Positions 7,319-17,233 of a DNA stretch of 64,000 nucleotides are shown in pieces. Made by a program: the position numbers and the translations under genes. Within the stretch, counting starts at the first letter, position 1, and the number at the start of each line of letters is the position of its first letter. Source of the DNA: Pleomorphomonas koreensis DSM 23070 (GTDB lineage: Bacteria; Pseudomonadota; Alphaproteobacteria; Rhizobiales; Pleomorphomonadaceae); NCBI RefSeq assembly GCF_000425185.1, contig NZ_AULH01000008.1:62001-126000 (forward strand). The letters are read 5' to 3'. The notes below the pieces were generated by a model. The model worked only from the letters and a program-made list of their open reading frames with translations, ran no database searches and was not told the DNA's origin.

Positions 7319-10060
7319 TTACGCCTCGGGCTCTTCGCCGATGTCGGAGATGTGCTCCACCGACACCACCTTCTCGCCGTCGGCCGTGTTGAAGATGCGG
7401 ACGCCCTTCGAGGCGCGCGACACGATGCGGATCTGGTCGACCGGCACGCGGATCAACTGGCCGCCATCGGAGACCAGCATGATCTGGTCGGCCGGCTCCA
7501 CCGGGAAGGCGGCGATCAGCTTGCCGATCTCGTCGAGCTTGCTCTGGTCCGTGGCCTTGATGCCCTTGCCGCCGCGGCCGGAGGTGCGGAACTCGTAGGA
7601 CGACGAACGCTTGCCGTAGCCCTGCTCGTTGACGGTCAGCACGAACTGCTGGGCCAGCATCATCTCGGCGTAGCGCTCCGGCGACAGCGTGTCGATGCCG
7701 TTGCCCTCCTCCTCAGCGTCGTCGGCCACCGCCTCATCGACAACCTCTGCATCCTCGGCGCCGGCCGCCCGCTGCTCGGCCGCCCACTCTTTCTGGAAGG
7801 CGGCGCGCTCGGCCGGGCTGGCGTCGAAGTGGCGCAGGATGGTCATGGAGATCAGCTCGTCGCCGTCGGCAAGCGAGATGCCGCGTACGCCGGTCGAATC
7901 GCGGCCCTTGAACACGCGCACGTCGCCGACCGGGAAGCGGATGCACTGGCCGAGCGCCGACACCAGCAGGAAGTCGTCGCTCTCGGTGCAGGTCTCGACG
8001 CCGATGATGCCGTCGCTGTCGTCGTCGAACTTCATGGCGATCTTGCCATTGCGGTTGACCTGCGCGAAGTCGCTGAGCTTGTTGCGCCGCACCGTGCCGA
8101 GCCGGGTGGCGAACACCACGTCGAGATCGGCCCACGACGCTTCGTCTTCCGGCAGCGCCAGGATGGAGGTGATGCGCTCGCCATCGGTCAGCGGCAGGAT
8201 GTTCTTGATGAACTTGCCGCGCGACTGTGGCGTGGCGAGCGGCAGCCGCCAGACCTTCAGTTTGTAGGCGATGCCGCGCGAGGAGAAGAACAGCACCGGC
8301 GTATGGGTGTTGGCGATGAACAGGCGGGTGACGAAATCCTCCTCCTTGGTCGCCATGCCGGAGCGGCCCTTGCCGCCGCGATTCTGCGCCCGGTACTGCG
8401 ACAGCGGCACGCGCTTGATGTAGCCCTCGTGGGAGACGGTGACCACCATCTCCTCGCGGGCGATCAGGTCCTCGTCCTCCATGTCGGCGTCGGACTCGAG
8501 GATCTCGGTGCGGCGCGGCGTGGCGTAGGCGGTGCGGATCTCGGTCAGCTCGTCGCGGATGATCGACATCACGCGGTCGCGCGAGGCGAGGATCTCGAGA
8601 TAGCCCTTGATCTCCTCGGCGAGCTGGTTGAGTTCGTCGGAAATCTCGTCGCGGCCGAGCGCGGTGAGGCGCTGCAGACGGAGATCGAGGATGGCGCGCG
8701 CCTGTTCTTCGGAGAGGTTGTAGGTGCCGTCGTCGTTGACCTCGTGGCGCGGATCGTCGATCAGCCGGATCAGCGCCTCGACGTCGGCGGCCGGCCAGCG
8801 GCGGGTCATCAACTGCTCGCGGGCGGTGGCCGGGTCCGGCGCGTTGCGGATGACGGCGATCACCTCGTCGATGTTGGCGACGGCGATGGCAAGGCCAACC
8901 AGCACGTGGGCCCGGTCGCGCGCCTTGCCGAGCAGGAAGCGGGTGCGCCGCGTCACCACCGTCTCGCGGAAAGCGACGAAGGCGGAGAGCACGTCCTTGA
9001 GGTTCATCAGCTGCGGCCGGCCGCCGTTCAGCGCCACCATGTTGACGCCGAACGACGTCTGCAACTGCGAGAAGCGGTAGAGCTGGTTGAGCACCACGTC
9101 GGCCACCGCGTCGCGCTTCAGCTCGATGACGACGCGGATGCCGTCACGCGAGCTTTCGTCGCGGAGATCGGCGATGCCCTCGACGCGCTTCTCGCGCACC
9201 AGCTCGGCGATCTTCTCCACCATCACCGACTTGTTCACCTGATAGGGAATCTCGGTGACGATCAGCGCCTCGCGATCCTTGCGGATCTGCTCGATGGCGA
9301 CGCGGCTGCGCATCACCACCGAGCCGCGGCCGGTCATGAACGCCTGCCGGATGCCGGAGCGGCCGAGGATCATGGCGCCGGTCGGGAAGTCCGGGCCCGG
9401 CAGCACCTCCATCAGTTCCTCGATGTCGATGTCCGGATTGTCCATCAGACGGATGGTGGCATCGACCACCTCGCCGAGGTTGTGCGAGGGGATGTTGGTG
9501 GCCATGCCGACGGCGATGCCGCCCGAACCGTTGACCAGAAGGTTCGGGAAGCGGGCCGGCAGCACGGACGGCTCCCGCTCGGAGCCGTCGTAGTTGGGAT
9601 TGAAGTCGACGGTGTCCTTGTCGAGATCGTCGGTCAGCGCCTGCGACACGCGTTCGAGGCGCACCTCGGTGTAGCGCATGGCCGCGGCGCTGTCGCCGTC
9701 GATGGAGCCGAAGTTGCCCTGTCCGTCGACCAGCGGCAGCCGCATCGAGAACGGCTGAGCCATGCGCACCAGCGCGTCGTAGATCGAGGCGTCGCCATGC
9801 GGATGGTACTTACCGATGACGTCGCCGACCACGCGCGCCGACTTGCGATAGGGCTTGTTCCAGTCGTAGCCGTTCTCGCTCATCGAGAAGAGGATGCGGC
9901 GGTGCACCGGCTTCAGGCCGTCGCGCACATCCGGCAGGGCGCGCGACACGATCACGCTCATGGCGTAATCGAGATAGCTGCGCTTCATTTCCTCGATGAG
10001 AGAAACGGGCCTGATGTCGGTCGGCTCGGCGCCGTCGGGCGTCTTGGTGTTTTCAGCCAA
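7319..10060 (-). CDS. gyrA: DNA gyrase subunit A
   Basis: A 913-residue GyrA, the breakage-reunion subunit of DNA gyrase. The catalytic tyrosine is in [10 protein letters not shown] at residue 130. The DNA-binding helix reads [15 protein letters not shown]; the residue matching E. coli Ser83 is Ala91, a natural variant known in several alphaproteobacteria. The GyrA box RGGKG is present near the C-terminus (SGRGGKGIK), inside the beta-pinwheel. An acidic, alanine-rich insertion (around residues 755-790, [18 protein letters not shown]) interrupts the pinwheel. The start is TTG at 10060 with AGGAAG upstream; no ATG is available before the conserved region. Confidence 0.98.
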   Translation of the reverse strand: MAENTKTPDGAEPTDIRPVSLIEEMKRSYLDYAMSVIVSRALPDVRDGLKPVHRRILFSMSENGYDWNKPYRKSARVVGDVIGKYHPHGDASIYDALVRMAQPFSMRLPLVDGQGNFGSIDGDSAAAMRYTEVRLERVSQALTDDLDKDTVDFNPNYDGSEREPSVLPARFPNLLVNGSGGIAVGMATNIPSHNLGEVVDATIRLMDNPDIDIEELMEVLPGPDFPTGAMILGRSGIRQAFMTGRGSVVMRSRVAIEQIRKDREALIVTEIPYQVNKSVMVEKIAELVREKRVEGIADLRDESSRDGIRVVIELKRDAVADVVLNQLYRFSQLQTSFGVNMVALNGGRPQLMNLKDVLSAFVAFRETVVTRRTRFLLGKARDRAHVLVGLAIAVANIDEVIAVIRNAPDPATAREQLMTRRWPAADVEALIRLIDDPRHEVNDDGTYNLSEEQARAILDLRLQRLTALGRDEISDELNQLAEEIKGYLEILASRDRVMSIIRDELTEIRTAYATPRRTEILESDADMEDEDLIAREEMVVTVSHEGYIKRVPLSQYRAQNRGGKGRSGMATKEEDFVTRLFIANTHTPVLFFSSRGIAYKLKVWRLPLATPQSRGKFIKNILPLTDGERITSILALPEDEASWADLDVVFATRLGTVRRNKLSDFAQVNRNGKIAMKFDDDSDGIIGVETCTESDDFLLVSALGQCIRFPVGDVRVFKGRDSTGVRGISLADGDELISMTILRHFDASPAERAAFQKEWAAEQRAAGAEDAEVVDEAVADDAEEEGNGIDTLSPERYAEMMLAQQFVLTVNEQGYGKRSSSYEFRTSGRGGKGIKATDQSKLDEIGKLIAAFPVEPADQIMLVSDGGQLIRVPVDQIRIVSRASKGVRIFNTADGEKVVSVEHISDIGEEPEA

Positions 10061-10363
10061 TGGCTTAGACTTCCTGAACTACTCCGCCGCGCGGCCACAT
10101 GGCCTCAAGACGGCGGGGGTTGTCTTGTCCGTCCTGTCGTGCGGCTGAGGATCATTTCGCCCTTGCCGGCCAGACCTTCCGGATATGCTTCGTTCTAGCC
10201 GATTCTGACCGTGGAAGCCAACAATGCACGCTCCCATCAACAGCCCTGCGAATCGGTGGATTTTCCTTGTCTATTCAAAGCACTATTCGGGCTTTTTGAG
10301 GGCCGGCGGCAAGCACCCGAAACCCTACCCGAATACCGCTCGTGCCGGGGCGGACGCAGCCGT
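10061..10363. other. Intergenic region upstream of gyrA
   Basis: About 300 bases between gyrA and the terminator of the nitroreductase gene. A plus-strand frame at 10224-10427 exists but has no recognisable protein features and runs through the terminator of the opposite gene. The region 10255-10300 is more AT-rich (TTTTCCTTGTCTATTCAAAG) and probably contains the gyrA promoter; no exact -35/-10 pair can be called. Confidence 0.45.
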
Positions 10364-10395
10364 CAAAAAGATTGGGCGGACCCGAGGATCCGCCC
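10364..10395 (-). terminator. Rho-independent terminator after nitroreductase gene
   Basis: On the minus strand GGGCGGA pairs with TCCGCCC (10374-10380 with 10389-10395), followed by AATCTTTTTG. It lies about 16 bases behind the stop at 10411. Confidence 0.85.
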
Positions 10396-10410
10396 CTTCC
10401 GTTCGCCGGC

Positions 10411-11052
10411 TCAGCGGATCACGGTGACGAATTCTTCCTTCGGCCGGCGCACCTTCTTGAGGCCCACCAGCCAGTCCTGGTCGGCCTGCCGGTAGCCGAG
10501 CGGCAGCATGGTCACCGACCTCAAGCCACGCGCCCTGAGACCCAGCAGCTCGTCGAGCGCGTCGGCGTCGAAGCCTTCCATCGGCGTCGCATCCACCTCC
10601 AGCATCGCCGCCTCGGCAATGGCGAAACCGAAGCCGATATAGGACTGGCGGGCAGCGTGCTCGAAGTTGGTGCGGGCGTCGCGCGGCACGTAGGCATTGA
10701 GCAACCGATGCCGGTAGGCGTTCCAGTTGTCGAGCGCCTCGCCCGTCAGCTGCCGCTCGGCCTCCACGAAATCGAAGGCCGCGTTGATGCGGTCGGCGGT
10801 GTAGGTGTCCCAGGCGGCGAACACCAGGATGTGCGAGGCGTCGACCACCTGCGTCTGGCCGCTGGCGATCGGCAGGATCTTCGCCTTGATGTCCGGATTG
10901 GTGATCACCAGCAGGTCATAGGGCTGCAGGCCGCTCGACGTCGGAGCAAGGCGGACCGCCTCGACGATCTTGTCGATCTTGTCCTGCGGCACCGGCCGCG
11001 CCGGGTCGAACTTCTTGGTGGCATAGCGCCAGTTGAGCTTTTCGAGGAGCAT
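10411..11052 (-). CDS. Nitroreductase family flavoprotein (NfsB-like)
   Basis: A 213-residue member of the FMN-dependent NAD(P)H nitroreductase family. The N-terminal MLLEKLNWRYATKKFDP and the FMN-contact segment RLAPTSSGLQPYDLLV are typical of the NfsB/oxygen-insensitive group, as is the C-terminal MLPLGYRQAD. Such enzymes reduce nitroaromatics and quinones; the true substrate is unknown. The ATG at 11052 has AAGGAT upstream, and the longer frame to 11235 is arginine-rich and unconvincing. The gene appears monocistronic, with its own terminator downstream. Confidence 0.9.
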   Translation of the reverse strand: MLLEKLNWRYATKKFDPARPVPQDKIDKIVEAVRLAPTSSGLQPYDLLVITNPDIKAKILPIASGQTQVVDASHILVFAAWDTYTADRINAAFDFVEAERQLTGEALDNWNAYRHRLLNAYVPRDARTNFEHAARQSYIGFGFAIAEAAMLEVDATPMEGFDADALDELLGLRARGLRSVTMLPLGYRQADQDWLVGLKKVRRPKEEFVTVIR

Positions 11053-11256
11053 GGAGGAATCCTTGTCGGAGGAAGGGGCCGTGGCGACGCCGGTTCGGGG
11101 AGGGGCGCGAAGGGTCGCCGCGAGAGACCCCGCGACAGTCGCGCGCCGTCGGCGCACCTTGCAACCGTCTCGCATGGAAGTCACCAAGATGTGACCGTCG
11201 ATCGCTTGTGCCAATCGGCGCAGACGCCGACGCACCCGCTCATTGAAGCCATTGCC

Positions 11257-11288
11257 GATTTCTCATGTGCATCAGGGCATGAGAAATC
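11257..11288. repeat. Perfect 11-bp inverted repeat between der and nitroreductase gene
   Basis: GATTTCTCATG (11257-11267) and CATGAGAAATC (11278-11288) form a perfect inverted repeat with a ten-base spacer. It lies about 45 bases behind the der stop and about 200 bases before the nitroreductase start. No T-tract follows on either strand, so it may be an operator or an RNA processing hairpin rather than a terminator. Confidence 0.7.
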
Positions 11289-11332
11289 GACAAGCGGAAT
11301 ACCTGGGAGGCATGTTCAATGCCTCGCAGGTC

Positions 11333-12739
11333 TCAGCCCTTCTTGTCGTAGGGGTTGTCGCCGCCCGAGCGCATCTGCACGCGGATCGGCGTGCCCGGCA
11401 TGTCGAAGGTCTCGCGCAGGCCGTTGGACAGATAGCGCATGTAGCTCTCCGGCATCGCTTCGGGGCGCGAGCCGAAGATCACGAACATCGGCGGCCGCGT
11501 CTTGGCCTGGGTGATGTAGCGGATCTTCAGGCGGCGGCCGGCCACCGCCGGCGGCGGATGATGCTCGATCAGGCCGGTCAGCCAGCGGTTGAGCCGGCCG
11601 GTGGAGATGCGGGTGTTCCAGACGTCGTAGGCGCGCGCCACCGCCTCCATCAGCTTGTCGATGCCCTGACCGGCGAGGCCGGACAGCGTGACCAGCTCGA
11701 CGCCGCGCACCTGCGGCAGCAGCCGCTCGCATTCCTCGCGCAGCTCCCTGAGCTTGGCACCACGATCCTCGACGAGATCCCACTTGTTGAGGCCGATCAC
11801 CAGCGCCCGGCCCTCGCGGACGATCAGGTCGACGATATGAAGGTCCTGCTTCTCGAAGGGGATGGTGGCGTCGAGCAGCACGACCACGACCTCGGCGAAC
11901 TTGATGGCCCGGAGCGCGTCGGCCACCGACAGCTTTTCGAGCTTTTCCTGCACGCGCGCCTTGCGGCGCAGGCCGGCCGTGTCGAACAGCTTCACCTCGC
12001 GGTCCCGCCACGTCCAGTCGACCGAGATCGAGTCGCGGGTGATGCCGGCCTCGGGTCCGGTCAGCAGCCGGTCCTCGCCGATCATCCGGTTGATCAGCGT
12101 CGACTTGCCGGCGTTGGGCCGGCCGGTGACGGCAACGCGCAGCGGCCGCTGCACCTCGGGGGCCACGAGGTTGCCCTCCTCGTCGACGTCGAGGTTGGTC
12201 ACCGCCTCCTCGCTCTCCGGCTCGGCAAAGCCGAGGCGGCCCTCCAGCGCCTCGCGCAGCGCGTCGTAGAGGTCGGCAAGGCCCTGGCCGTGCTCGGCCG
12301 AGATGGCGATCGCCTCGCCCAATCCCAGCTCGTAGGCCTCCATCAGCCCGGCCTCGACCGCCCGGCTCTCGGCCTTGTTGGCCACCAGGATCACCTCGCG
12401 GTCCATGCGGCGGATCATGTCGGAGAAATGCTTGTCGAGCGGCGTGACGCCGGCCCGCGCGTCGTAGAGGAACAGCACGGCGTCGGCCTCGCGGATCGCC
12501 GTCTCGGTCTGGGCGCGCATCCGGCCGAGGAGCGAATCCGGATCGGCCTCTTCGAGGCCGGCGGTATCGATCACCTGGAAGGCGAGATCGCCGAGCCGGC
12601 CGCTGCCGACGCGGCGGTCGCGGGTGACGCCGGGCGTGTCGTCGACCAGCGCCAGCTTCTTGCCGACGAGCCGGTTGAACAGGGTGGACTTGCCGACATT
12701 GGGGCGGCCGACGAGGGCGACGGTCGGTTGCGCGGGCAT
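11333..12739 (-). CDS. der: Ribosome biogenesis GTPase Der (EngA)
   Basis: A 468-residue double-GTPase needed for 50S subunit maturation. Both G1 loops are visible, [14 protein letters not shown] near residue 11 and [14 protein letters not shown] near residue 203, with [23 protein letters not shown] and NKWD as further G motifs. The C-terminal KH-like domain contains [10 protein letters not shown], and the sequence ends in a family-like manner. It lies 82 bases behind bamB on the same strand; yfgM-bamB-der is a widely conserved order and probably one operon. Confidence 0.97.
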   Translation of the reverse strand: MPAQPTVALVGRPNVGKSTLFNRLVGKKLALVDDTPGVTRDRRVGSGRLGDLAFQVIDTAGLEEADPDSLLGRMRAQTETAIREADAVLFLYDARAGVTPLDKHFSDMIRRMDREVILVANKAESRAVEAGLMEAYELGLGEAIAISAEHGQGLADLYDALREALEGRLGFAEPESEEAVTNLDVDEEGNLVAPEVQRPLRVAVTGRPNAGKSTLINRMIGEDRLLTGPEAGITRDSISVDWTWRDREVKLFDTAGLRRKARVQEKLEKLSVADALRAIKFAEVVVVLLDATIPFEKQDLHIVDLIVREGRALVIGLNKWDLVEDRGAKLRELREECERLLPQVRGVELVTLSGLAGQGIDKLMEAVARAYDVWNTRISTGRLNRWLTGLIEHHPPPAVAGRRLKIRYITQAKTRPPMFVIFGSRPEAMPESYMRYLSNGLRETFDMPGTPIRVQMRSGGDNPYDKKG

Positions 12740-12821
12740 GATCGAAACTTCCTTGAATAGACGTTGCGGCGCCGGATCGTCCGATCCGCCGCCGCCCGTC
12801 CGTTTTCCCGTGGCGCCGTGC

Positions 12822-14195
12822 TCAGTTCACGGCGATGAGCGTACCGTCTCCGGCCAGAACCATCATCTTGCCGGAGTTGAGAATCGGGGCGATAGCACCG
12901 CTGAAGCCGATCTCGGTGTTGACGCCGAGCGCGCCGGTCGCCGCGTCCACCGAGGCGATGCGGCCGTCGTTGGAGGTGGCCCACAGCGTACCGGCCGCCA
13001 TCACCGGCCCGGCCCACGAGCCCTTGCGGCTCGACGACGGCCGGAGCGGCAGCGTCTGCGCCCAGATCACCTTGCCGGACTTGATGTCGATGGCGATCAT
13101 CCGGTTCTCGAGGTCGATCAGGAACAGGCTGCCGCCGGAGACGATCGGCGTCTCGGCGCTGCCGATCGGCTGCTGCCAGCGGACATTGCCGGTCTTGAGG
13201 TCGAGGGCGACCAGCGCACCGCCGATGCCGGTGGCATAGACGGCGTCGCCATGGATCACCGGGCTGGCCGAGGCGTCGCGCAGGCCGGTGATCGCCGAGA
13301 TCGAGCTGTTGGTGGTGATCGACGCCTGCCACTTCATCGCGCCGGTGGCGAGGTCGAAGGCCTGGATCTGGCCGGACGAACCGGCGACCACCACCGTGTC
13401 GCCCGAGATGGCGGCGCTGCCGGCGCCAGCCAGCGCCGCGCCGGACACATCGGTCGAGGCGCGCCAGCCGGCGGCTCCAGTCGTCGCGTCAAAGGCCTGC
13501 ACCACGCCCGACTGGGCGGTGATGACCACCTTGCCGGCGCCGATGGCCGGCGCCGAGCGGGCCGGCGCGTCGAGCTTCACGCGCCAGAGAATGGAGCTGG
13601 AGCCGATATCGATCGCCACCAGTTCGCCATAGCCGGTCGCCGCATAGACGCGGCCGCCGGCCACGGCGAGGCCGCCGCCGCCGACCGCGTCGCGCTTGCC
13701 GGCCGGATAGACGCTGACGTGCCAGAGGGCGCCGCTGTTGGCCACCTTGAAGCCGGAGACGACGCCGGAGGCGTCATAGACATAGACAACGCCATCGGCG
13801 GCCACCGGCCGCGCCGAGATGCCGCGGCCCTTGCTGGTGGAAAGGCCCATCATGTCGTTGCCGAAACCCGACTTGCCGCCCTTCATCGACCAGAAATGCA
13901 CACCCTTCAGCGCGCCGGCGACGTTGCCGGGATCGTTGGTGGCCGTGCCGCCCGGCTGCGACCAGGCGGCAAGCGCCGTCGCCGCCCCGATGGTCGCCCG
14001 GCCGTTGGTGACGCCGCGCGTCGGGTCGGACACGGCGAGGATGGACGTGCGGTTGCCCTCGGCGACGACCGCGTCTTTCTTGAAGGGATTGAGCGACGAC
14101 AGCTGATCCATCGCCGAATCCGAGCCGCAGCCGGCCAGCGCCGCGACGACGGCGAGCGACAGGAGGGCGGCGGAGAGGCGCGGACGGGCGATCAT
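12822..14195 (-). CDS. bamB: Outer membrane assembly lipoprotein BamB (PQQ-like beta-propeller)
   Basis: A 457-residue lipoprotein of the BAM complex. The N-terminus has a lipoprotein signal peptide with lipobox ALAGC near residue 23. The rest consists of PQQ-like beta-propeller repeats, each with a pattern such as [19 protein letters not shown] or [18 protein letters not shown] ending in G-x-x-x-W. A long minus-strand frame runs upstream of 14195, but that part is antisense shadow of yfgM in another frame. The ATG at 14195 overlaps the yfgM stop (ATGA), so the two are translationally coupled. Confidence 0.93.
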   Translation of the reverse strand: MIARPRLSAALLSLAVVAALAGCGSDSAMDQLSSLNPFKKDAVVAEGNRTSILAVSDPTRGVTNGRATIGAATALAAWSQPGGTATNDPGNVAGALKGVHFWSMKGGKSGFGNDMMGLSTSKGRGISARPVAADGVVYVYDASGVVSGFKVANSGALWHVSVYPAGKRDAVGGGGLAVAGGRVYAATGYGELVAIDIGSSSILWRVKLDAPARSAPAIGAGKVVITAQSGVVQAFDATTGAAGWRASTDVSGAALAGAGSAAISGDTVVVAGSSGQIQAFDLATGAMKWQASITTNSSISAITGLRDASASPVIHGDAVYATGIGGALVALDLKTGNVRWQQPIGSAETPIVSGGSLFLIDLENRMIAIDIKSGKVIWAQTLPLRPSSSRKGSWAGPVMAAGTLWATSNDGRIASVDAATGALGVNTEIGFSGAIAPILNSGKMMVLAGDGTLIAVN

Positions 14196-14869
14196 CCGGC
14201 GGCTCCATCGCCGACGTCGCCGGCCTCGGATATGGCGAGATCGCGCAGGATGCGGGCGCGGGCACGCACGTCGGACGGCGTCGCCGGATCGTCGGTCAGC
14301 TTGCGGGCTTCGGTGTTGACGCTCTTCCAGTCCTCGGCGCGGACGGCCGAAAGCGCGATGATCTCGCGCGCCGCATGGCGCCAGGGCGAAATGTCGTTGT
14401 TGTAGCCGGCGACGCGCGCCTTGATCTGGTCGAGGTTTTCGCGGTCGACGGCGATCAGCGCGGCGCGGACGGCGGCGAGGTCGCGGAAGGCCTGGTCGAC
14501 GCCGGACGCCTTGGACAGGTCCTCGAAGGCGGCGAGCGCGTTGTCGGTCTCGCCCATCGCCGCGTGCTCGGAGGCGGCGCGGAAGCGGGCCAGCACCTGA
14601 TACTGCGTCGGCGCGCCGCCGGCATAGACGGCCAGCGCCTCGGCCAGCGCCTTGTGGTCGCCCGGCTTCACCGAGGCCAGCACCTCGGCATAGGCGTCGC
14701 CCGCCGCGTTGGCGCGGCTGGTCGCCCAGTAGTCGTAGCCGCGCCAGGCGGCGGTGCCGATGACGATCAGGCCGGCTGCCAGATAAACGAGCCAGCCATA
14801 GCGCTTCCACATGCTGCTCAGCCGGTCGCGGCGCAGGTCTTCGCCCACTTCGTCGAAAATATCAGACAT
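14192..14869 (-). CDS. YfgM-like tetratricopeptide-repeat membrane protein
   Basis: A 225-residue protein with one membrane segment (YGWLVYLAAGLIVIGTAAW, about residues 22-41) after a short cytoplasmic start MSDIFDEVGEDLRRDR, followed by a helical TPR-like domain in the periplasm. This architecture and the position directly before bamB match YfgM of the periplasmic chaperone network. The ATG at 14869 has GGAAG just upstream; the longer frame to 14953 is not family-like. The stop overlaps the bamB start by four bases. Confidence 0.88.
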   Translation of the reverse strand: MSDIFDEVGEDLRRDRLSSMWKRYGWLVYLAAGLIVIGTAAWRGYDYWATSRANAAGDAYAEVLASVKPGDHKALAEALAVYAGGAPTQYQVLARFRAASEHAAMGETDNALAAFEDLSKASGVDQAFRDLAAVRAALIAVDRENLDQIKARVAGYNNDISPWRHAAREIIALSAVRAEDWKSVNTEARKLTDDPATPSDVRARARILRDLAISEAGDVGDGAAG

Positions 14870-15005
14870 CTTCCATCCAACTGTCCGGTCGCGATCCCCC
14901 GCAGGATACGCCCGTGGCACGGCCGGCGCCGGCCCCGCGCCAGCGCAACTCATCGACGCCGTTTACAGCGTTTTTCGCGGCGGCGCCACCTCTTCATGCG
15001 GCGGT

Positions 15006-15581
15006 TCAGACGAGCGGCATGCCGATCAGCCAGTCGTGCAGCAGGAACATGAAAGCCGCCCAGACGGCGAGACCGATTCCGACGGCGATCCAGTCGTTCA
15101 TCGGCTCGGGCGGCTTCGCCGGGGCGGCGGACATCGGCCGGGCGATCAGCGAGAAGCGGGCCGCCAGCGTCCACACGAAGAACACGGCGCTGAGCAGCAC
15201 GCCGGCCAGCGTGCCGACGACCAGCGCATGGGCGACCGACCACAGCGTCACCGACAGCAGCATCGGATGCTGGACGAAGCGGCCGATGCGCGTCGGTGCC
15301 GGAAAGAAGGAGGCGATCAGCAGCGGCAGCGCCACCGCCATCAGCACGAAGGCGAACCAGCGCGCCCAGGCCGGCGGCTCGAACAGCAGCACCGGATCCT
15401 GGCGGGCGAGGCCGTAGCCGTAGATCAACAGGACGAGGCCGGTCAGCGAGACCAGCGAATAGAGGCCGCGCCACGGGTTGTAGCCGATGCGGGCGATCGC
15501 CGCCGTCCGCGCGCCGGGCAACAGGATGTAGATCGAGTGCATGCCGACGAAAAGAACAAGGCCGACGAGAAAGATCGACAT
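15006..15581 (-). CDS. NnrU family membrane protein
   Basis: A 191-residue protein with about six hydrophobic segments. NnrU-type traits are the start MSIFLVGLVLFVGMHSIY, the segment GYNPWRGLYSLVSLTGLVLL and the region RFVQHPMLLSVTLWSVAHAL. NnrU was first linked to denitrification in Rhodobacter, and the family includes the zeta-carotene isomerase Z-ISO of plants. No denitrification genes are near, so the role here is open. It may be transcribed alone, since 136 bases separate it from yfgM. Confidence 0.87.
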   Translation of the reverse strand: MSIFLVGLVLFVGMHSIYILLPGARTAAIARIGYNPWRGLYSLVSLTGLVLLIYGYGLARQDPVLLFEPPAWARWFAFVLMAVALPLLIASFFPAPTRIGRFVQHPMLLSVTLWSVAHALVVGTLAGVLLSAVFFVWTLAARFSLIARPMSAAPAKPPEPMNDWIAVGIGLAVWAAFMFLLHDWLIGMPLV

Positions 15582-15757
15582 GTCCGGCTCCCTGAACGGC
15601 CACGGCGGCCAGCCCGCTCCACCCGCTCATGGCGCGCGGCGCCGGTGCCCGGTTCCCGGAATTTCGACGAGAAGCCGGGAATTCGGCAAGGCCGGCATCA
15701 ACCATAATCGGTTAACGCTTGCGTGCAATAGTCGTCCGTATCTTCGCGGGGGATGTC

Positions 15758-16336
15758 ATGTATCGCGTCTTCGCCCTGTTGGGATTGTCCCTTTCCGTGA
15801 GCGTCGCTTCGCCGGCCCTTGCGGCAACCGTGAGCGACGTCGCCCCGGCCGTCACCGACATGCGTCCGTCGCTGCCGCTCGCCCAGGCCGGCAGCGAACT
15901 GGCAATGACGCTGCCGCCGGCCGCCGACATCGCCGAGGCGATCGGCGCCGGGCCGCCGACGCGCCAAGCCCTCGGTCCCAAGGTGATGGTGCGCGTCGAC
16001 ATCTCCGAACAGAGCATGACGGTGCTGGTGCACGGCAAGGTCGCCCATGTCTGGAAGGTGTCCACCGCCGGACGCGGCTACCGGACGCCGACCGGCTTCT
16101 GGACGCCCTACCGGATGCACGTGATGTGGCGCTCGCGCAAATACGACAACGCGCCGATGCCGCACTCCATCTTCTTTCACGAGGGCTATGCGATCCACGC
16201 GACGCCCTACGTCAAGCGGCTGGGCAAGCCGGCCTCGCACGGCTGCGTCCGCCTGCACCCCGATAACGCCAAGGCGCTGTTCGCCCTCGTCCGGCAATAC
16301 GGCCCGGCAGCGGTACGCGTCTCCATCGAGAACTGA
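15758..16336 (+). CDS. L,D-transpeptidase (YkuD family)
   Basis: A 192-residue secreted enzyme with a signal peptide (MYRVFALLGLSLSVSVASPA, cleavage near ALAA). The catalytic motif SHGCVRLHPDNA near residue 165 contains the nucleophilic cysteine, with the upstream histidine in EGYAIHATPY. Such enzymes make 3-3 cross-links in peptidoglycan or attach proteins to it. The ATG at 15758 with GGGGGA upstream is chosen over a start at 15719 because it places the signal peptide correctly. It is divergent from the nnrU-like gene, with no operon partner. Confidence 0.92.
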   Translation: MYRVFALLGLSLSVSVASPALAATVSDVAPAVTDMRPSLPLAQAGSELAMTLPPAADIAEAIGAGPPTRQALGPKVMVRVDISEQSMTVLVHGKVAHVWKVSTAGRGYRTPTGFWTPYRMHVMWRSRKYDNAPMPHSIFFHEGYAIHATPYVKRLGKPASHGCVRLHPDNAKALFALVRQYGPAAVRVSIEN

Positions 16337-17057
16337 CAGCGGACAGCCCGCCCTTCCCCCTCGATCCGCGCGCGCCCGATCCGGTCTTCCTCCGGACCGG
16401 GCCGCCTTGGCCGATCCCCCAGCCTTCGGCCCGAGTCCCTCATCCCGCTGGACGGCCGACGGCGCGCTCCTCGATGCCGGCGCCGCCAGCCGTTCCGCTT
16501 CTCCGGCGCATCCAACGACATGCGGACAGCGCAATCGTCCATGACATCGCTGTCACAGCACGACAATCTTCCATGCCCACGGCGATAGCTTGGGAAAACG
16601 GTTCAACTGAGAACTGCGGCTTGCCGGCTGGACCCGGAAAACCGATTCATACGCCTCAGGATTTTCCCGTAGGGGTTTTGGAACTCGTCAAAAGGCGATC
16701 CCCACTTCCATAACCGGCCGGCTCATTCAAAAATTCTTTGGGCGGGTTTTAGCGCAGGTTTATGCTGCAATGCAGCATTGTCGCCTTTCTGAGCAAATCG
16801 CATCAAAACGCCCCTCAACAAACCTAAACAACGGCAAATGTGCGACCAACTCACCGCCTAAGGTCGTATTTTGGCCGTATTTGCGGCTGGGCGGGGTTAA
16901 CTTTTATCGGCTCAATTGCTGCCGTGCGAAATCTGCATTCCTGACATGCGTACCCCCCTCTAGCCCCGCATGGCTCGTTCGCCTAAATGTCTTCGTGTCG
17001 AGAGCGAAGCGCAGCAGACGCAGGACTGAAGAGCGCAGCGCCTCACAACCCGAATGG
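16337..17057. other. Long intergenic region upstream of DUF1127 gene
   Basis: About 720 bases. The first 250 bases are high-GC with no protein-like frame. From about 16540 the composition becomes AT-richer, for example around 16720-16755 and 16880-16935, which suggests a regulatory leader or promoters for the DUF1127-small RNA unit. It includes the palindrome at 16763-16777. Frames at 16474-16713 and 16770-17057 have no recognisable features; the second simply runs in frame into the DUF1127 start. Confidence 0.5.
16763..16777. promoter_or_regulatory. 15-base palindrome upstream of DUF1127-small RNA unit
   Basis: TGCTGCA-A-TGCAGCA is a perfect 7-1-7 palindrome in an AT-rich stretch about 280 bases before the DUF1127 start. 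It could bind a dimeric regulator. Its role is inferred from symmetry and position only. Confidence 0.35.
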
Positions 17058-17216
17058 ATGAATGAAATGCTGGACACCGTTGTCAACAAGCTCCGCTCCT
17101 ACCGCAAATACCAGGAGACCTACCGCGAGCTTTCCCGCCTGAGCACCCGCGAGCTGGCCGACCTCGGCATCTCCCGCGGTGAGATCTCGAACGTCGCCCG
17201 CAAGGCCACGCTCTGA
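17058..17216 (+). CDS. DUF1127 (YjiS-like) small protein
   Basis: A 52-residue basic protein. The C-terminal half reads YRELSRLSTRELADLGISRG, the DUF1127 signature in which an arginine-rich helix is followed by LxDLGxxR. In Rhodobacter sphaeroides a DUF1127 gene (ccaF1) is cotranscribed with four CCUCCUCCC-type small RNAs, and the protein itself is thought to bind RNA. Here the gene is followed after 17 bases by nine such hairpins, so an equivalent arrangement is very likely. ATG at 17058 is chosen; ATG at 17067 is also possible. Confidence 0.92.
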   Translation: MNEMLDTVVNKLRSYRKYQETYRELSRLSTRELADLGISRGEISNVARKATL

Positions 17217-17233
17217 ACCCTTGGAATTAGGAC

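Noticed and set aside
7019-10198. 1059-residue plus-strand frame opposite gyrA
   Set aside because: Complete antisense shadow of gyrA; histidine/aspartate/leucine pattern reflects the complementary codons.
10224-10427. 67-residue plus-strand frame upstream of gyrA
   Set aside because: Runs through the terminator of the opposite nitroreductase gene and has no ribosome-binding site or motif.
12822-14810. 662-residue minus-strand frame
   Set aside because: Only the part after 14195 is BamB; the upstream part overlaps yfgM in another frame.
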